From Gemmatimonadota bacterium (GTDB lineage Bacteria; Gemmatimonadota; Gemmatimonadetes; Longimicrobiales; Gaopeijiaceae): 64,000 nucleotides of DNA. Both the position numbers and the translations under genes were made by a program. Each line of letters starts with the position of its first letter. Position 1 is the first letter of the stretch. A model generated the notes under the pieces. That model was not told where the DNA came from, searched no databases, and worked only from the letters and a program-made list of their open reading frames with translations. Location of the stretch: positions 62,001 through 126,000 of the forward strand of contig JAJDYN010000025.1 of the NCBI GenBank assembly GCA_022825135.1, given 5' to 3'. This document shows positions 25,710 through 33,861 of the stretch, piece by piece.

Positions 25710-26987
25710 ATGCATATCAAGACGATTCCATTGATGACCCGGGCTTTCGCATGCGCCGTGCTGCTGGCGTTCTCCGCCGCGTGCGACGTGGACAGCCTTC
25801 TCGAAGTCACCGACCCCAGCCGCCTGCTCTCGGAGAACGTGGAGATTTCCGCCCAGGCAGGGGCTCTGATGAACGGCCTCGAGGCCGACTTCCTGTGCGC
25901 CCACGGTGCATTCCTGGTCGTGACCGCGGACCTGAGCGACGAGTACGAAGACACCAACGCCGGCGGCGACAACTGGTCGCTGGACCGCCGCCGCCCCCAG
26001 GGCCAGAACGCCTGGGCCGACAACGACTGCACGGCGGCGCTGCCTTCCGCCTACGTTCCCGCGTCACGCGCGCGGTGGGTAGCCGACAACCTCACAGGCC
26101 TGCTCGAGGGCTGGAGCGACGCGGAGGTCGCCATGCGCACCCAGCGGCTCGCCAGAGCCTCTCTGCTGGCCGGCTTCAGCCTATCCATGCTGGGCGCCGC
26201 GCACTGCACGATCGCCCTTGACAGCGGACCGGAGATTACCGCGGTACAGGCCTTCGCCGAGGCGGAGCAGCGCTTCTCGAACGCGCTCCAGCACGCGCAG
26301 AGTTCCGGGGCGGGCGACATCGCCAACGCGGCGCTGGTGGGCCGAGCCCGGGTGAAGCTGTACCAGGGGGACGGCCCGGGTGCGGTGGCTGACGCCCGCC
26401 AGGTCCCCGAGGGCTTCCGCATGGACATCTATCCCTCGGATGCGCCCAACCGGTTGAACAACCGCGTCTGGGCCACCAACCTCTTCAACTTCACCTTCGG
26501 GATCGCTCCCTGGACCCGGGAACTCATGACCGGCGGCGTCCCGGATCCGCGCACGACCACCTACGACACCGGTCAGAACACCGGCTGGGCGCCCGGCAAC
26601 GTCTGGGGGCAGAGCAAGTACACCTCGGCGAGTTCGCCGATGCCCATCGCCCGCTGGGAGGAGGCGCAGCTCATCATCGCCGAGGTGGCGGGCGGCGACG
26701 AGGCCGTGAACATCATCAACGCGCTCCGCGACGCGCACGGCCTGCCCCACTTCATGGGCATGGGCGATGCCGAGATTCGCCAGGCGGTCATCGACGAGCG
26801 CCAGCGCGAACTGTGGTTCGAGGGCTTCCGGGCGTACGACATCCACCGCCTCGGCCTGCCCCTGGTGCCGGCTGCGGGGGAGCCGTATCAGCTGGGCGTC
26901 AAGGGTGGATCGTACGGCGACCAGACCTGCGTTCCGATTCCGATCATCGAGACCTTCAACAACCCGACCATCCGGGGAGGAGCGTAG
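25710..26987 (+). CDS. SusD/RagB-family outer-membrane lipoprotein (locus 1)
   Basis: This is a 425-residue surface lipoprotein that caps the SusC barrel and captures substrate. The ATG at 25710 is 8-9 bases from AAAGAGGAG and is preferred over the GTG at 25704, which is too close. The lipobox is FSAAC followed by DVDSLLEV. SusD-like features include the early VTDPSRLLSENV region, alpha-helical TPR-like stretches (FAEAEQRFSNALQHAQ, ANAALVGRARVKLYQGD), WEEAQLIIAEVAGGDEAVNIINALRDAHGLP and the C-terminal VIDERQRELWFEGFRAYDIHRLG, the typical family ending with RxxELxxEGxRxxDxxR. It pairs with the SusC gene upstream. Confidence 0.88.
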   Translation: MHIKTIPLMTRAFACAVLLAFSAACDVDSLLEVTDPSRLLSENVEISAQAGALMNGLEADFLCAHGAFLVVTADLSDEYEDTNAGGDNWSLDRRRPQGQNAWADNDCTAALPSAYVPASRARWVADNLTGLLEGWSDAEVAMRTQRLARASLLAGFSLSMLGAAHCTIALDSGPEITAVQAFAEAEQRFSNALQHAQSSGAGDIANAALVGRARVKLYQGDGPGAVADARQVPEGFRMDIYPSDAPNRLNNRVWATNLFNFTFGIAPWTRELMTGGVPDPRTTTYDTGQNTGWAPGNVWGQSKYTSASSPMPIARWEEAQLIIAEVAGGDEAVNIINALRDAHGLPHFMGMGDAEIRQAVIDERQRELWFEGFRAYDIHRLGLPLVPAAGEPYQLGVKGGSYGDQTCVPIPIIETFNNPTIRGGA

Positions 26988-27068
26988 CAGCCGAGAGTAG
27001 CGAGACCTCCCACAGCTTGTTGATGCGAGTCCGGCGCGGTTCGGGACGATCGCCTTGACCGGGTCGAT

Positions 27069-28058
27069 GTGACGTTCCTCGACGAGTTGCGGCAACGGGC
27101 GGGGAAGCGGCCGAGGCGGGTCGTGTTCCCCGAAGGCGGGGATCCGCGAATCCGCGAGGCGGCGCTGGCCGCGGCCGCCCACGGACTCGCGGATCCCCTG
27201 CTGCTGGGCCCCGCCGGCGAGCTAGCGCGCCAGCTCGCCGGCGACGCGCGCGCACGCGGCGTCCGGGTGGTCGACCCGGCCGACCCGGCGCGGGTGGAGC
27301 GCCACGCGGCCGTCCTCGGCGGACTGAAGCGCTTCCGCGACCTCCCTGGCGACGAGTTGCGCCGGCGCGCCGCAAATCCCCTCTACCACGGCGCGCTCAT
27401 GGTCGGGACCGGCGAAGCCGACGGCGGGGTCGCGGGCGCGGTCTGCACCACCGCGGCGGTCATCCGGGCCGGGATCCACTGCGTCGGCCGCGCCGAGGGG
27501 GCCACCACCATCTCCTCCTCGTTCTTCATGGTGGTGCGGCCCTTCCGCCGCCCGGAGGCCGAGGTGCTCACCTTCGCCGACTCGGCCATCGTGCCCGATC
27601 CCACGGCCGAGCAGCTCGCCGAGATCGCGCTGGCGTCGTGCCGCGCGCGCCGGCGCATCGTGGGCGACGAGCCCCGTGTGGCCTTCCTGTCCTACTCCAC
27701 CCGCGGGAGCGCGGAAGGACCCTCGGTGGACCGGGTGCGGGCCGCGGTGGCCCACTTCCGCAAGATGAGCCCGCACACCGCCGCGGACGGCGAGGTTCAG
27801 GCCGACGCCGCCCTCATCGAGGCGGTCGGCCGTCGCAAGACCCCGGACTCCCCGGTGGCGGGAAGGGCGAACGTGCTCATCTTCCCGGATCTGGACGCCG
27901 GCAACATCGCCTACAAACTTGTCCAGCGGCTCGCCGGCGCGGAGGCGCTGGGTCCGATCGTGCAGGGGCTCGCAGGTCCCTGGTGCGACCTTTCCCGGGG
28001 CGCGTCGGTGGAGGACGCGGTACACGTGGCGTGCATCACATCCCTTCTGGCGGACTGA
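27069..28058 (+). CDS. pta: phosphate acetyltransferase
   Basis: Pta exchanges acetyl phosphate and CoA for acetyl-CoA and phosphate. The 329-residue single-domain form matches the PTA_PTB catalytic domain. Seen are RVVFPEGGDPRIREAALAAA near the N-terminus, NPLYHGALMVGTGEADGGVAG, SSFFMVVRPF, FADSAIVPDPTAEQLAEIA and the diagnostic C-terminal block FPDLDAGNIAYKLVQRLAGA with LSRGASVEDAVHVACIT. The GTG at 27069 is the best start; an overlapping ATG at 27067 is followed at once by a stop. No acetate kinase gene is adjacent. Position 81 bases after susD and a few genes after xsc argues that it consumes the acetyl phosphate made by Xsc, as in known taurine-degrading bacteria. Confidence 0.92.
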   Translation: MTFLDELRQRAGKRPRRVVFPEGGDPRIREAALAAAAHGLADPLLLGPAGELARQLAGDARARGVRVVDPADPARVERHAAVLGGLKRFRDLPGDELRRRAANPLYHGALMVGTGEADGGVAGAVCTTAAVIRAGIHCVGRAEGATTISSSFFMVVRPFRRPEAEVLTFADSAIVPDPTAEQLAEIALASCRARRRIVGDEPRVAFLSYSTRGSAEGPSVDRVRAAVAHFRKMSPHTAADGEVQADAALIEAVGRRKTPDSPVAGRANVLIFPDLDAGNIAYKLVQRLAGAEALGPIVQGLAGPWCDLSRGASVEDAVHVACITSLLAD

Positions 28059-28100
28059 CCTGGTCGGCCCGCCCCCTCACCCCAGCCGAGGACGCCCTCC

Positions 28101-29534
28101 ATGGGTCTTGACGAACGAATCAACGAGTTCATGCAACCCGTTACGGACGCGGTCGCCGGCTTCATCTTCTACGCCGTGCCCATCGCCGGCGCCGACGTAC
28201 CCCTCATCGTGGCGTGGCTCATCGCGGGCGGCGTGTTCTTCACCCTGTACCTGCGCTTCATCAACGTGCGCGGCTTCAAGCACGCGCTCGACCTCGTCCG
28301 GGGACGCTACACCGACCCCTCCCAGCCGGGCGAGGTCACCCCCTTCCAGGCGCTCGCGACCGCCGTGTCGGGCACGGTCGGAATCGGGAATATCGCGGGG
28401 GTGGCGGTGGCGATTTCCCTGGGCGGGCCCGGCGCCACCCTCTGGCTCATCATCGCCGGCCTGCTGGGGATGAGCACCAAGTTCGCCGAGTGCACGCTGG
28501 CGGTGAAATACCGCCACACCAACCCGGACGACTCCGTCAGCGGCGGCCCCATGTACTACCTGCAGCGCGGCCTCGAGCTGCGGAACCTGCCCGGGGTCGG
28601 CAAGGGCCTGGGGATGTTCTACGCGGCAGCCATGGTGTTCGGCTGCCTCGGCATCGGCAACATGTTCCAGTCCAATCAGGCCGCCGCCATCCTCATCGAG
28701 GTCACGGGGGCGGAAGGCAGCTTCTTCAGCGACAAGGCCTGGCTGCTGGGCGTCTTCATGGCGGTCGCCGTGGCGATGGTCATCGTCGGCGGGATCAAGA
28801 GCATCGCGCGAGTCACTTCGAAGCTGGTGCCCTTCATGGCGGTGCTCTACGTGCTCTCGGCGCTGGCGATCATCGGCATCAACGCCGAACGCCTCCCGGC
28901 CGCCATCGTCCAGATCTGGCAGGGCGCCTTCTCGCCGGAGAGCATCGGCGGCGGGATGATCGGGGTCATGATCATCGGATTCCGGCGCGCCGTCTTCTCC
29001 AACGAGGCGGGCCTCGGCTCGGCCGCCATCGCCCACTCCGCGGTGCAGACCGACGAACCGTGCACGGAGGGCTTCGTCAGCCTGCTCGAACCGTTCATCG
29101 ACACGGTGGTCATCTGCACCATGACCGCGCTGGTCATCATCACGACGGTCTACGATCCCGCACTGGCCGATGCCGGCATCAGCGGCATCGAGATGACCAA
29201 GACCGCGTTCGAGAGCACGCTGTCATGGTCGCCCGTGCCCCTCTCCGTCGCGGCGGTGCTGTTCGCCTTCTCGACGATGATTTCGTGGAGCTACTACGGC
29301 CTCAAGGCGGCCACCTACCTGACCGGCGAGAACCGGTCGGTGGAGACGGGATTCAAACTGTTCTTCTGCGGCTTCGTGGTCCTGGGCTCGAGTATCAATC
29401 TCGCCGCACTGATCGATCTCTCGGACGCGATGATCTACATAGTCGCGATTCCCAACCTCCTGGGGCTGTACCTGCTGGCTCCTGTCCTGCGAAAAGAGGT
29501 GCTCTCGTACCGGGAACGACTTGGCCGCTACTAA
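28101..29534 (+). CDS. sodium:alanine symporter (AGCS family)
   Basis: This is a 477-residue integral membrane carrier with about 11 helices. AGCS-family blocks are clear: TAVSGTVGIGNIAGVAVAI, LLGMSTKFAECTLAVKYR, SGGPMYYLQRGLE, NEAGLGSAAIAHSAVQTDEP and MISWSYYGLKAATYLTGEN. Characterised members co-transport alanine, glycine or related small amino acids with sodium or protons. The gene starts 42 bases after pta and is likely co-transcribed. Because Tpa produces one alanine per taurine, the carrier could recycle or take up alanine. AGCS proteins might also accept taurine-like beta-amino sulfonates, which is speculation. A GAGGA lies upstream of the ATG. Confidence 0.9.
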   Translation: MGLDERINEFMQPVTDAVAGFIFYAVPIAGADVPLIVAWLIAGGVFFTLYLRFINVRGFKHALDLVRGRYTDPSQPGEVTPFQALATAVSGTVGIGNIAGVAVAISLGGPGATLWLIIAGLLGMSTKFAECTLAVKYRHTNPDDSVSGGPMYYLQRGLELRNLPGVGKGLGMFYAAAMVFGCLGIGNMFQSNQAAAILIEVTGAEGSFFSDKAWLLGVFMAVAVAMVIVGGIKSIARVTSKLVPFMAVLYVLSALAIIGINAERLPAAIVQIWQGAFSPESIGGGMIGVMIIGFRRAVFSNEAGLGSAAIAHSAVQTDEPCTEGFVSLLEPFIDTVVICTMTALVIITTVYDPALADAGISGIEMTKTAFESTLSWSPVPLSVAAVLFAFSTMISWSYYGLKAATYLTGENRSVETGFKLFFCGFVVLGSSINLAALIDLSDAMIYIVAIPNLLGLYLLAPVLRKEVLSYRERLGRY

Positions 29535-29557
29535 ACTCCACTTTTTTCAGGAGGAAC

Positions 29558-29989
29558 ATGATGCTCAGGAACGTCCTCGCCGCCATCGCCGGCTACATCG
29601 CCATGGCCGCCGTGCTCTTCGTGCTCTTCTCGCTTCTCTGGCTGACGCTGGGGCCCTCGCGCGCCTTCCAGCCGGGTTCGTGGGAGGTATCCGGCGGCTG
29701 GGTACTCGGCCAGTTCGCGCTAGGGCTCGTAGCCGCGTACATCGGCGGACGAGTCTGTGCCAGGGTGGCGCGCGATGCCGGGGGCGCCACGATTCTGATC
29801 GGTCTGGTGATCGTGCTCGGGGTGATGACGGCGCTGATGCCGGGGGAGATGGCCACGGGGCCGCGCCCCGATGACGTGTCGATGATGGAGGCGACCGCGG
29901 GCGCCCGCCAGCCGACGTGGTTCAGCTGGCTCAACCCGGTGATCGGGGCCGTGGGCGTCTGGTTGGGTTCGAAGAAGTTGCGTGCGTAG
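29558..29989 (+). CDS. small hypothetical membrane protein
   Basis: This is a 143-residue protein with about four hydrophobic segments (VLAAIAGYIAMAAVLFVLFSL, VLGQFALGLVAAYIGG, ATILIGLVIVLGVMTAL and FSWLNPVIGAVGVWLGS). The ATG pair at 29558/29561 lies behind a strong CAGGAGG, 23 bases after the symporter stop, so it is probably the last gene of the pta-symporter unit. I recognise no family. The glycine-rich helices resemble small DUF-type inner-membrane proteins. A role as accessory to the symporter is only a positional guess. Confidence 0.7.
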   Translation: MMLRNVLAAIAGYIAMAAVLFVLFSLLWLTLGPSRAFQPGSWEVSGGWVLGQFALGLVAAYIGGRVCARVARDAGGATILIGLVIVLGVMTALMPGEMATGPRPDDVSMMEATAGARQPTWFSWLNPVIGAVGVWLGSKKLRA

Positions 29990-29996
29990 CGCCCTG

Positions 29997-30013
29997 TCCC
30001 GGGCTGCCCGGGA
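29997..30013. terminator. palindromic hairpin between convergent genes
   Basis: TCCCGGG, loop CTG, CCCGGGA is a perfect 7-bp inverted repeat in the 34-base gap between the convergent membrane-protein and hydratase genes. Being symmetric it could act on both strands. No T-run follows, so termination efficiency is uncertain. Confidence 0.45.
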
Positions 30014-30023
30014 TGCCGTTCGC

Positions 30024-30815
30024 CTATTCCTCAAGCACGAGTTCCAGGCCGGGGAGATCCACCCCGTGCGCCTCGACCCGCCAGTGCTCGCCGGCAGCGA
30101 GCGGCGCAAGCGCGGTCATGGTCCCGGTGCTGACGACGCGCTCGCCCGGGGAGTGCGGCTCGGCTTCGAAGTTCGACCGCAACCGCGGGACGAACTCGAG
30201 CGCCTTGCGCGGATGGCCGAGCACGGCGCTCGCGCGTCCCTCGGCCACCGGCTCGTCGTTGCGGAAGAGCCGGACCTCGAGCCGGTCGAGCCGTTCGACG
30301 CCTTCCGCGAATCCACGCGCGGCGCGATGCACGCGGGGGCCGACGACAAGTGCGCCATGGAGTGCGAAGTCGGCCACCGAGTCCGCGGGCGTGAGGTCCC
30401 AGCCGTAGTGGCAGTCGACGACTTCGAAGCCCAGCGCCATCCAGGCCGGACGGCTCCAGTTGGGGGCGCTCTCTCCCGGTTCGGCCCCGAACACCACCTC
30501 GACCTCGATGCGCGGCGCGCAGAATCGCGCCAGAGACAGCTCGGCGACCGGCTCAGCCGTCGTCAAGGTCTGCTCGTACACCGGCCCCAGAATGGGCTCG
30601 GAGATGCCGAACTGCGGCCAGACGGCCCTGTTGGTGAACCCCACCTTCCACCCCGCGCGGCGGTATCCACGCGCCCGAAGATGCCGTGCGAGCGCCGCGC
30701 CCACGCGGTACGCGCCGTCGAGACCGAGCCCCGTTATCTGGCTGGTCGGAGGGGGAGTGGTGATTCGCCGGTCGCGTGCTTCGAGGAGCACGCCTGCGAG
30801 TTCGGCTTCGGTCAT
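30024..30815 (-). CDS. 2-keto-4-pentenoate hydratase/FAH-family enzyme
   Basis: The 263-residue product resembles MhpD-type hydratases and related 4-oxalocrotonate decarboxylases. These Mg-dependent enzymes act on 2-oxo-dienoates from aromatic meta-cleavage, and their fold is related to fumarylacetoacetate hydrolase. Seen are GAYRVGAALARHLRARGYR, GWKVGFTNRAVWPQFGI, EPILGPVYEQTL, the acidic IEVEVVFGAE metal region, and FEVVDCHYGWDLTPADSVAD. The ATG at 30815 is chosen for its GGGAG site; the longer frame upstream runs through a repeat-rich control region and has a non-family N-terminus. No other meta-cleavage gene is nearby, so its pathway is unknown. Confidence 0.75.
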   Translation of the reverse strand: MTEAELAGVLLEARDRRITTPPPTSQITGLGLDGAYRVGAALARHLRARGYRRAGWKVGFTNRAVWPQFGISEPILGPVYEQTLTTAEPVAELSLARFCAPRIEVEVVFGAEPGESAPNWSRPAWMALGFEVVDCHYGWDLTPADSVADFALHGALVVGPRVHRAARGFAEGVERLDRLEVRLFRNDEPVAEGRASAVLGHPRKALEFVPRLRSNFEAEPHSPGERVVSTGTMTALAPLAAGEHWRVEAHGVDLPGLELVLEE

Positions 30816-30905
30816 GGCGCAACTCCCGGCCCCGGGCACCTTTCGCGCGGGCGCCAGGGGTGAGGAGAGCGTGGTCTCTTCATCGCTGTCCACCCCCTCT
30901 GCACA

Positions 30906-30983
30906 GTGTTGCTTTTTGGGTTTGGCAACACATTGTTGCATTATCGATTTGTCAACGCCTTGTTGCATCTGACGATGTGCAAC
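30906..30983 (-). promoter_or_regulatory. inverted-repeat-rich control region with a candidate promoter for the hydratase
   Basis: Read on the minus strand, TTGACA (30955-30950), a 17-base spacer and TGTGTT (30932-30927) form a candidate promoter. The palindrome GCAACACATTGTTGC (30925-30939) covers the -10. Further inverted pairs share the GTTG/CAAC core: GTGTTGC at 30906-30912 with GCAACAC at 30925-30931, CAAC/GTTG at 30953-30965, and GTTGCA/TGCAAC at 30962-30967 and 30978-30983. The stretch is clearly less GC-rich than its surroundings. This looks like a cluster of repressor or activator sites. No regulator gene is adjacent. Confidence 0.55.
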
Positions 30984-31052
30984 ACCCTGCAGAGGGCTGT
31001 CGGCCCAGACAACCAGTCCTGGCCGGCAACCACTGCCGGCCGTCAGCCGGCC

Positions 31053-32270
31053 TTAACCGCCAACCAGCCGGTTGTACCTCCTCAGGATGTCGCGCAGGCG
31101 GTCGTGCGGCAGCGCGTGAATCGTCCAGTCGTTCGCGCCGGTCATGGTCTCGCCCGCCACCAGCGCGTTGATCACGGCCTCTTCGGTGCCTTCCACCGTC
31201 GCACGGAAGATGCCGTCCAGCCGCCCGTTCGGCAGCATGACCAGCGGGACCTCTCCTTCTCCGCCCACGGTCGCCTCCCGGTTCGCGGTCGAGAAGGCCA
31301 TGAAGATGTCGCCCGAGCCGCCGGTGGACACGCTGCCGTTGCGCGCCAGCCCCAGGGAAATACGCCGCGCCACCCGCTTGAGCTGGTTGGGCAGCAGGGG
31401 CGCGTCGGTGGCCACCACCACGATGATCGAGCCGTCGCGGTTGGCGGGCGGCGGCTCCGGGGGCGCATCGGTCGCGTCGTCCGGCTCCGGCCGCTCCGGC
31501 AGCAGGTCGGGAATCTCCTGGCCCACGGGCACCCCGGCGACCCGCAGGAGGTCGCGCGAGCCGTAGTTGCACTGCACCAGCACGCCCACGGTGTAGGTGG
31601 CGTCACCGACCTCCACGACTCGCGACGCCGTCCCGATCCCGGCCTTGAACCGGTGGCAGCGCATCCCGGTGCCGCCCCCCACGTTCCCTTCGACCACGGG
31701 GCCTCCGGTCGCCGACTCCATGGCCGCGATCGCATCCGCCTCCGTTACGTGCTGGCCGCGGATGTCGTTCAGCGTCCCGTCCCAGGTCTCGGCCACCACC
31801 GGAAGCGCGTTGAGCCACGCCCCGCTCCCCGTCTCAACGCTCTTTGCCGCCCCGTAGCGGATGACGGCGTGGTGCACGATCCCGACGCTCAGCGTGTTGG
31901 TGATCATCAGGGGGGTGTCCATCATGCCCCGGTCCTCCACCCAGGTGGTGCCGGTCATCTCGCCGTCCCCGTTGAGCGAGAACCACGCCGCGAACACGGG
32001 CGCCGGGTCGTCGTTGCCGCGCGGCCAGATCGCGGTCACGCCGGTGCGCACCGGTCCTTCGCCAACGACCAGCGGGCCGCTCCCGCGGATGATGGTGGTG
32101 TGCCCCACCGTGATTCCCGGCACGTCCGTGATGGCGTTCAGCGTACCGGGGGTGCCGTCGAACGGAACGCCGAGGTCGCGCGCCCGCGGCCTGTCCGCAT
32201 CCTGGGCCGCCGCCTGCCCGGCCATCGCGGCCAGCGTGAAGGTCGCGACGATCAAAGTCATGTGCCTCAT
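31053..32270 (-). CDS. exported P1-family peptidase (DmpA/beta-peptidyl aminopeptidase type)
   Basis: The 405-residue product has a signal peptide cut near AAAQD (residue about 23) and the full P1/S58 fold. These N-terminal-nucleophile hydrolases self-cleave before a Ser or Thr and remove N-terminal D-amino, beta-amino or ordinary residues from small peptides and amides. The expected processing site is G280/S281 in NRDGSIIVVVATDAPL. Family blocks ITDVPGITVGHTTI, RTGVTAIWPRG, NTLSVGIVHHAV and EGNVGGGTGMRCHRFKAGIG are present. An insert rich in Pro and Asp (LPERPEPDDATDAPPEPPP) precedes the cleavage site and probably lies in the exposed linker. A cupin gene lies 45 bases upstream on the same strand. 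Confidence 0.9.
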   Translation of the reverse strand: MRHMTLIVATFTLAAMAGQAAAQDADRPRARDLGVPFDGTPGTLNAITDVPGITVGHTTIIRGSGPLVVGEGPVRTGVTAIWPRGNDDPAPVFAAWFSLNGDGEMTGTTWVEDRGMMDTPLMITNTLSVGIVHHAVIRYGAAKSVETGSGAWLNALPVVAETWDGTLNDIRGQHVTEADAIAAMESATGGPVVEGNVGGGTGMRCHRFKAGIGTASRVVEVGDATYTVGVLVQCNYGSRDLLRVAGVPVGQEIPDLLPERPEPDDATDAPPEPPPANRDGSIIVVVATDAPLLPNQLKRVARRISLGLARNGSVSTGGSGDIFMAFSTANREATVGGEGEVPLVMLPNGRLDGIFRATVEGTEEAVINALVAGETMTGANDWTIHALPHDRLRDILRRYNRLVGG

Positions 32271-32315
32271 GGGTTCATCTCCGGTCTGTTCCTGCCCTGC
32301 TCCCCAGGATTGATC

Positions 32316-32642
32316 CTATGGCGCGTTGGGGTTGGGGGCCATCGACACCAGCAGTACCAGGCGCCCGTCGCTTCCGTTGCGCACCCCATGGGGCTCATCC
32401 GGCGCGGCCCAGGCCAGTCCTCCCGCCGCCAGCCGACGTGTTTCGGCACCGATCGTGACCAGCGCCTCGCCCTCGATCACGTAATAGAACTTGGTGGCGC
32501 CCGCATGGGCGTGAACCTTCTGTTCCTGGCCCGATTCCAGGCAATAAACGTCGCAGAACATCTGCGGCGTCTCGAAGAGATTGACCTTCTGCATCTTCTC
32601 TTGAGAGAAACGCGGAGCCTCGCCGGTGTGGACAAATGACAT
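32316..32642 (-). CDS. small cupin-domain protein
   Basis: This is a 108-residue single cupin barrel. The metal-binding motif region reads KVHAHAGATKFYYVIEGEALVTIG, with two His and a Glu in the usual cupin motif 1 spacing. Motif 2 is AAPDEPHGVRNGSDGRLVLL with its His. It could be a metal-dependent dioxygenase, isomerase or sensor; short cupins do not reveal their substrate. No signal peptide is seen. It precedes the P1 peptidase by 45 bases on the same strand and may be co-transcribed. The ATG is at 32642 with only a weak ribosome site. Confidence 0.75.
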   Translation of the reverse strand: MSFVHTGEAPRFSQEKMQKVNLFETPQMFCDVYCLESGQEQKVHAHAGATKFYYVIEGEALVTIGAETRRLAAGGLAWAAPDEPHGVRNGSDGRLVLLVSMAPNPNAP

Positions 32643-32939
32643 GTTTTTGGGCCTTTAGTGGATATCTATGTGGACAACTGGGCTTTGGTGCGCACCAGAG
32701 CGCCTTCCACCGTAGCCGGCGGGGAAGAGCGCCGGCAAGGGGAATGTCACGTGCGCTGCCCTGCCTGGGTCCCGCGCCGCCCGCCGCGCTCGTGGCACTC
32801 GCACGAGTTCCGCCTCCGGGCTATCTTCGGCCCCCGGCGGGAGGATCCGTCCCGCGTCCATCCTTCGATGGAAGCCTCGAATCCGGGGATGGATCGGCCT
32901 CCCGGGCAGCACACGACGACCACCGCATGGGGAAGGAAC
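32643..32939. promoter_or_regulatory. divergent intergenic region between cupin and cyclophilin genes
   Basis: This gap of about 300 bases separates divergent genes. Its left end, next to the cupin start, is AT-richer (TTTAGTGGATATCTATG) and probably carries promoter elements. The remainder is GC-rich with only short noise frames. I cannot define exact -35/-10 boxes. Confidence 0.35.
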
Positions 32940-33635
32940 ATGACCTACGTTACGACCTTGACCGCGCGCATCAGGCTGGGGGCTCCGATGCTGGGGCTGG
33001 CGCTCCTTTGGGGCTGCGCCGGCGACGCAACCGATGAGACGGAGGGACCCGACGTGAGCAGTCCGCTGATGAGACCGGCCGAGCTGGCCGAGACCGCGCC
33101 CGACGTCTACCGTGCGCGCTTCCAGACCAATGAAGGCGTGTTCGTGGTGGAGGTGAACCGCGCGTGGGCCCCCAACGGCGCCGACCGCCTCTACGTGCTG
33201 GTCAAGAACGGGTACTTCGACGACGCCCGCTTCTTCCGGGTGATCGCGGGCTTCATGGCGCAGTTCGGCATGCACGCGGATCCGTACGTCACCGCCGCCT
33301 GGCGCAACCATCCCATTCCCGACGACCCGGTAACGCAGAGCAACCTGCGGGGCTACCTCAGCTTTGCGGCCACCTCGCTGCCCAACTCGCGCACCACCCA
33401 GGTGTTCATCAACCTGGTGGACAACACCAACCTGGACGGGATGGGATTCTCACCCGTCGGACGGGTGGTCGAGGGAATGGAGGTCGTGGACAACCTGTAC
33501 TCCGGCTACGGCGAAGCCGCTCCGGCCGGCAATGGCCCCCTCCAGCAGAACATCTCCGCCAGCGGCAACGCCTACCTGACCGAGAACTTCCCCGAACTCG
33601 ACTACGTGGAGCAGGCCACCATCGTCGGAGGATAG
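32940..33635 (+). CDS. peptidyl-prolyl cis-trans isomerase, cyclophilin type, lipoprotein
   Basis: The 231-residue product starts at an ATG behind GGAAGGA and has a lipobox (LALLWGCAGD), so it is a lipid-anchored envelope foldase. The cyclophilin domain covers about residues 58-225. The active-site segment RFFRVIAGFMAQFGMHADP corresponds to the FxRVIxxFMxQxG signature. Further blocks are RGYLSFAATSLPNSRTTQVFINLVDN, LDGMGFSPVGRVVEGMEVVDNLYSGYG and PEL..VEQATI at the end. The canonical QGGD is replaced by QFGM, common in environmental homologues and not necessarily inactivating. It appears monocistronic, ending shortly before the promoter of the second SusC gene. Confidence 0.88.
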   Translation: MTYVTTLTARIRLGAPMLGLALLWGCAGDATDETEGPDVSSPLMRPAELAETAPDVYRARFQTNEGVFVVEVNRAWAPNGADRLYVLVKNGYFDDARFFRVIAGFMAQFGMHADPYVTAAWRNHPIPDDPVTQSNLRGYLSFAATSLPNSRTTQVFINLVDNTNLDGMGFSPVGRVVEGMEVVDNLYSGYGEAAPAGNGPLQQNISASGNAYLTENFPELDYVEQATIVGG

Positions 33636-33656
33636 CGCCGGCTCGGACGCACCCTT

Positions 33657-33685
33657 TTGACACCCGGAAACCCGGACCGTAGTCT
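33657..33685 (+). promoter_or_regulatory. candidate sigma-70-like promoter upstream of the second SusC gene
   Basis: A perfect -35 TTGACA (33657-33662), a 17-base spacer and TAGTCT (33680-33685; 3 of 6 matches to the -10 consensus) lie 22 bases after the cyclophilin stop. A 5' leader of about 170 bases would precede the ATG at 33862. Confidence 0.45.
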
Positions 33686-33861
33686 GTCCGTTGGGCAGGA
33701 GTCCCGGTGCGCCTGGACCTCGGCCCGTTTTCCATTCAGGATGCAGCGGTGCCCCGGCGCGCGGGCGCGGGCGGCCCCCGGTCGGGTCCTGTATTCATCG
33801 TGCGGCGGAGGATGACGATATGGAGTATCTGCCACGGAACCCCCACAGGAGGACACGCACC

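Noticed and set aside
30816..30968. 51-residue N-terminal extension of the hydratase
   Set aside because: It runs through the repeat-rich control region, has no family similarity, and a GGGAG site precedes the internal ATG at 30815.
30906..30983. Integron attC or IS terminal repeats
   Set aside because: No R/L box pair, integrase or transposase, and no target duplication; the repeats fit an operator cluster better.
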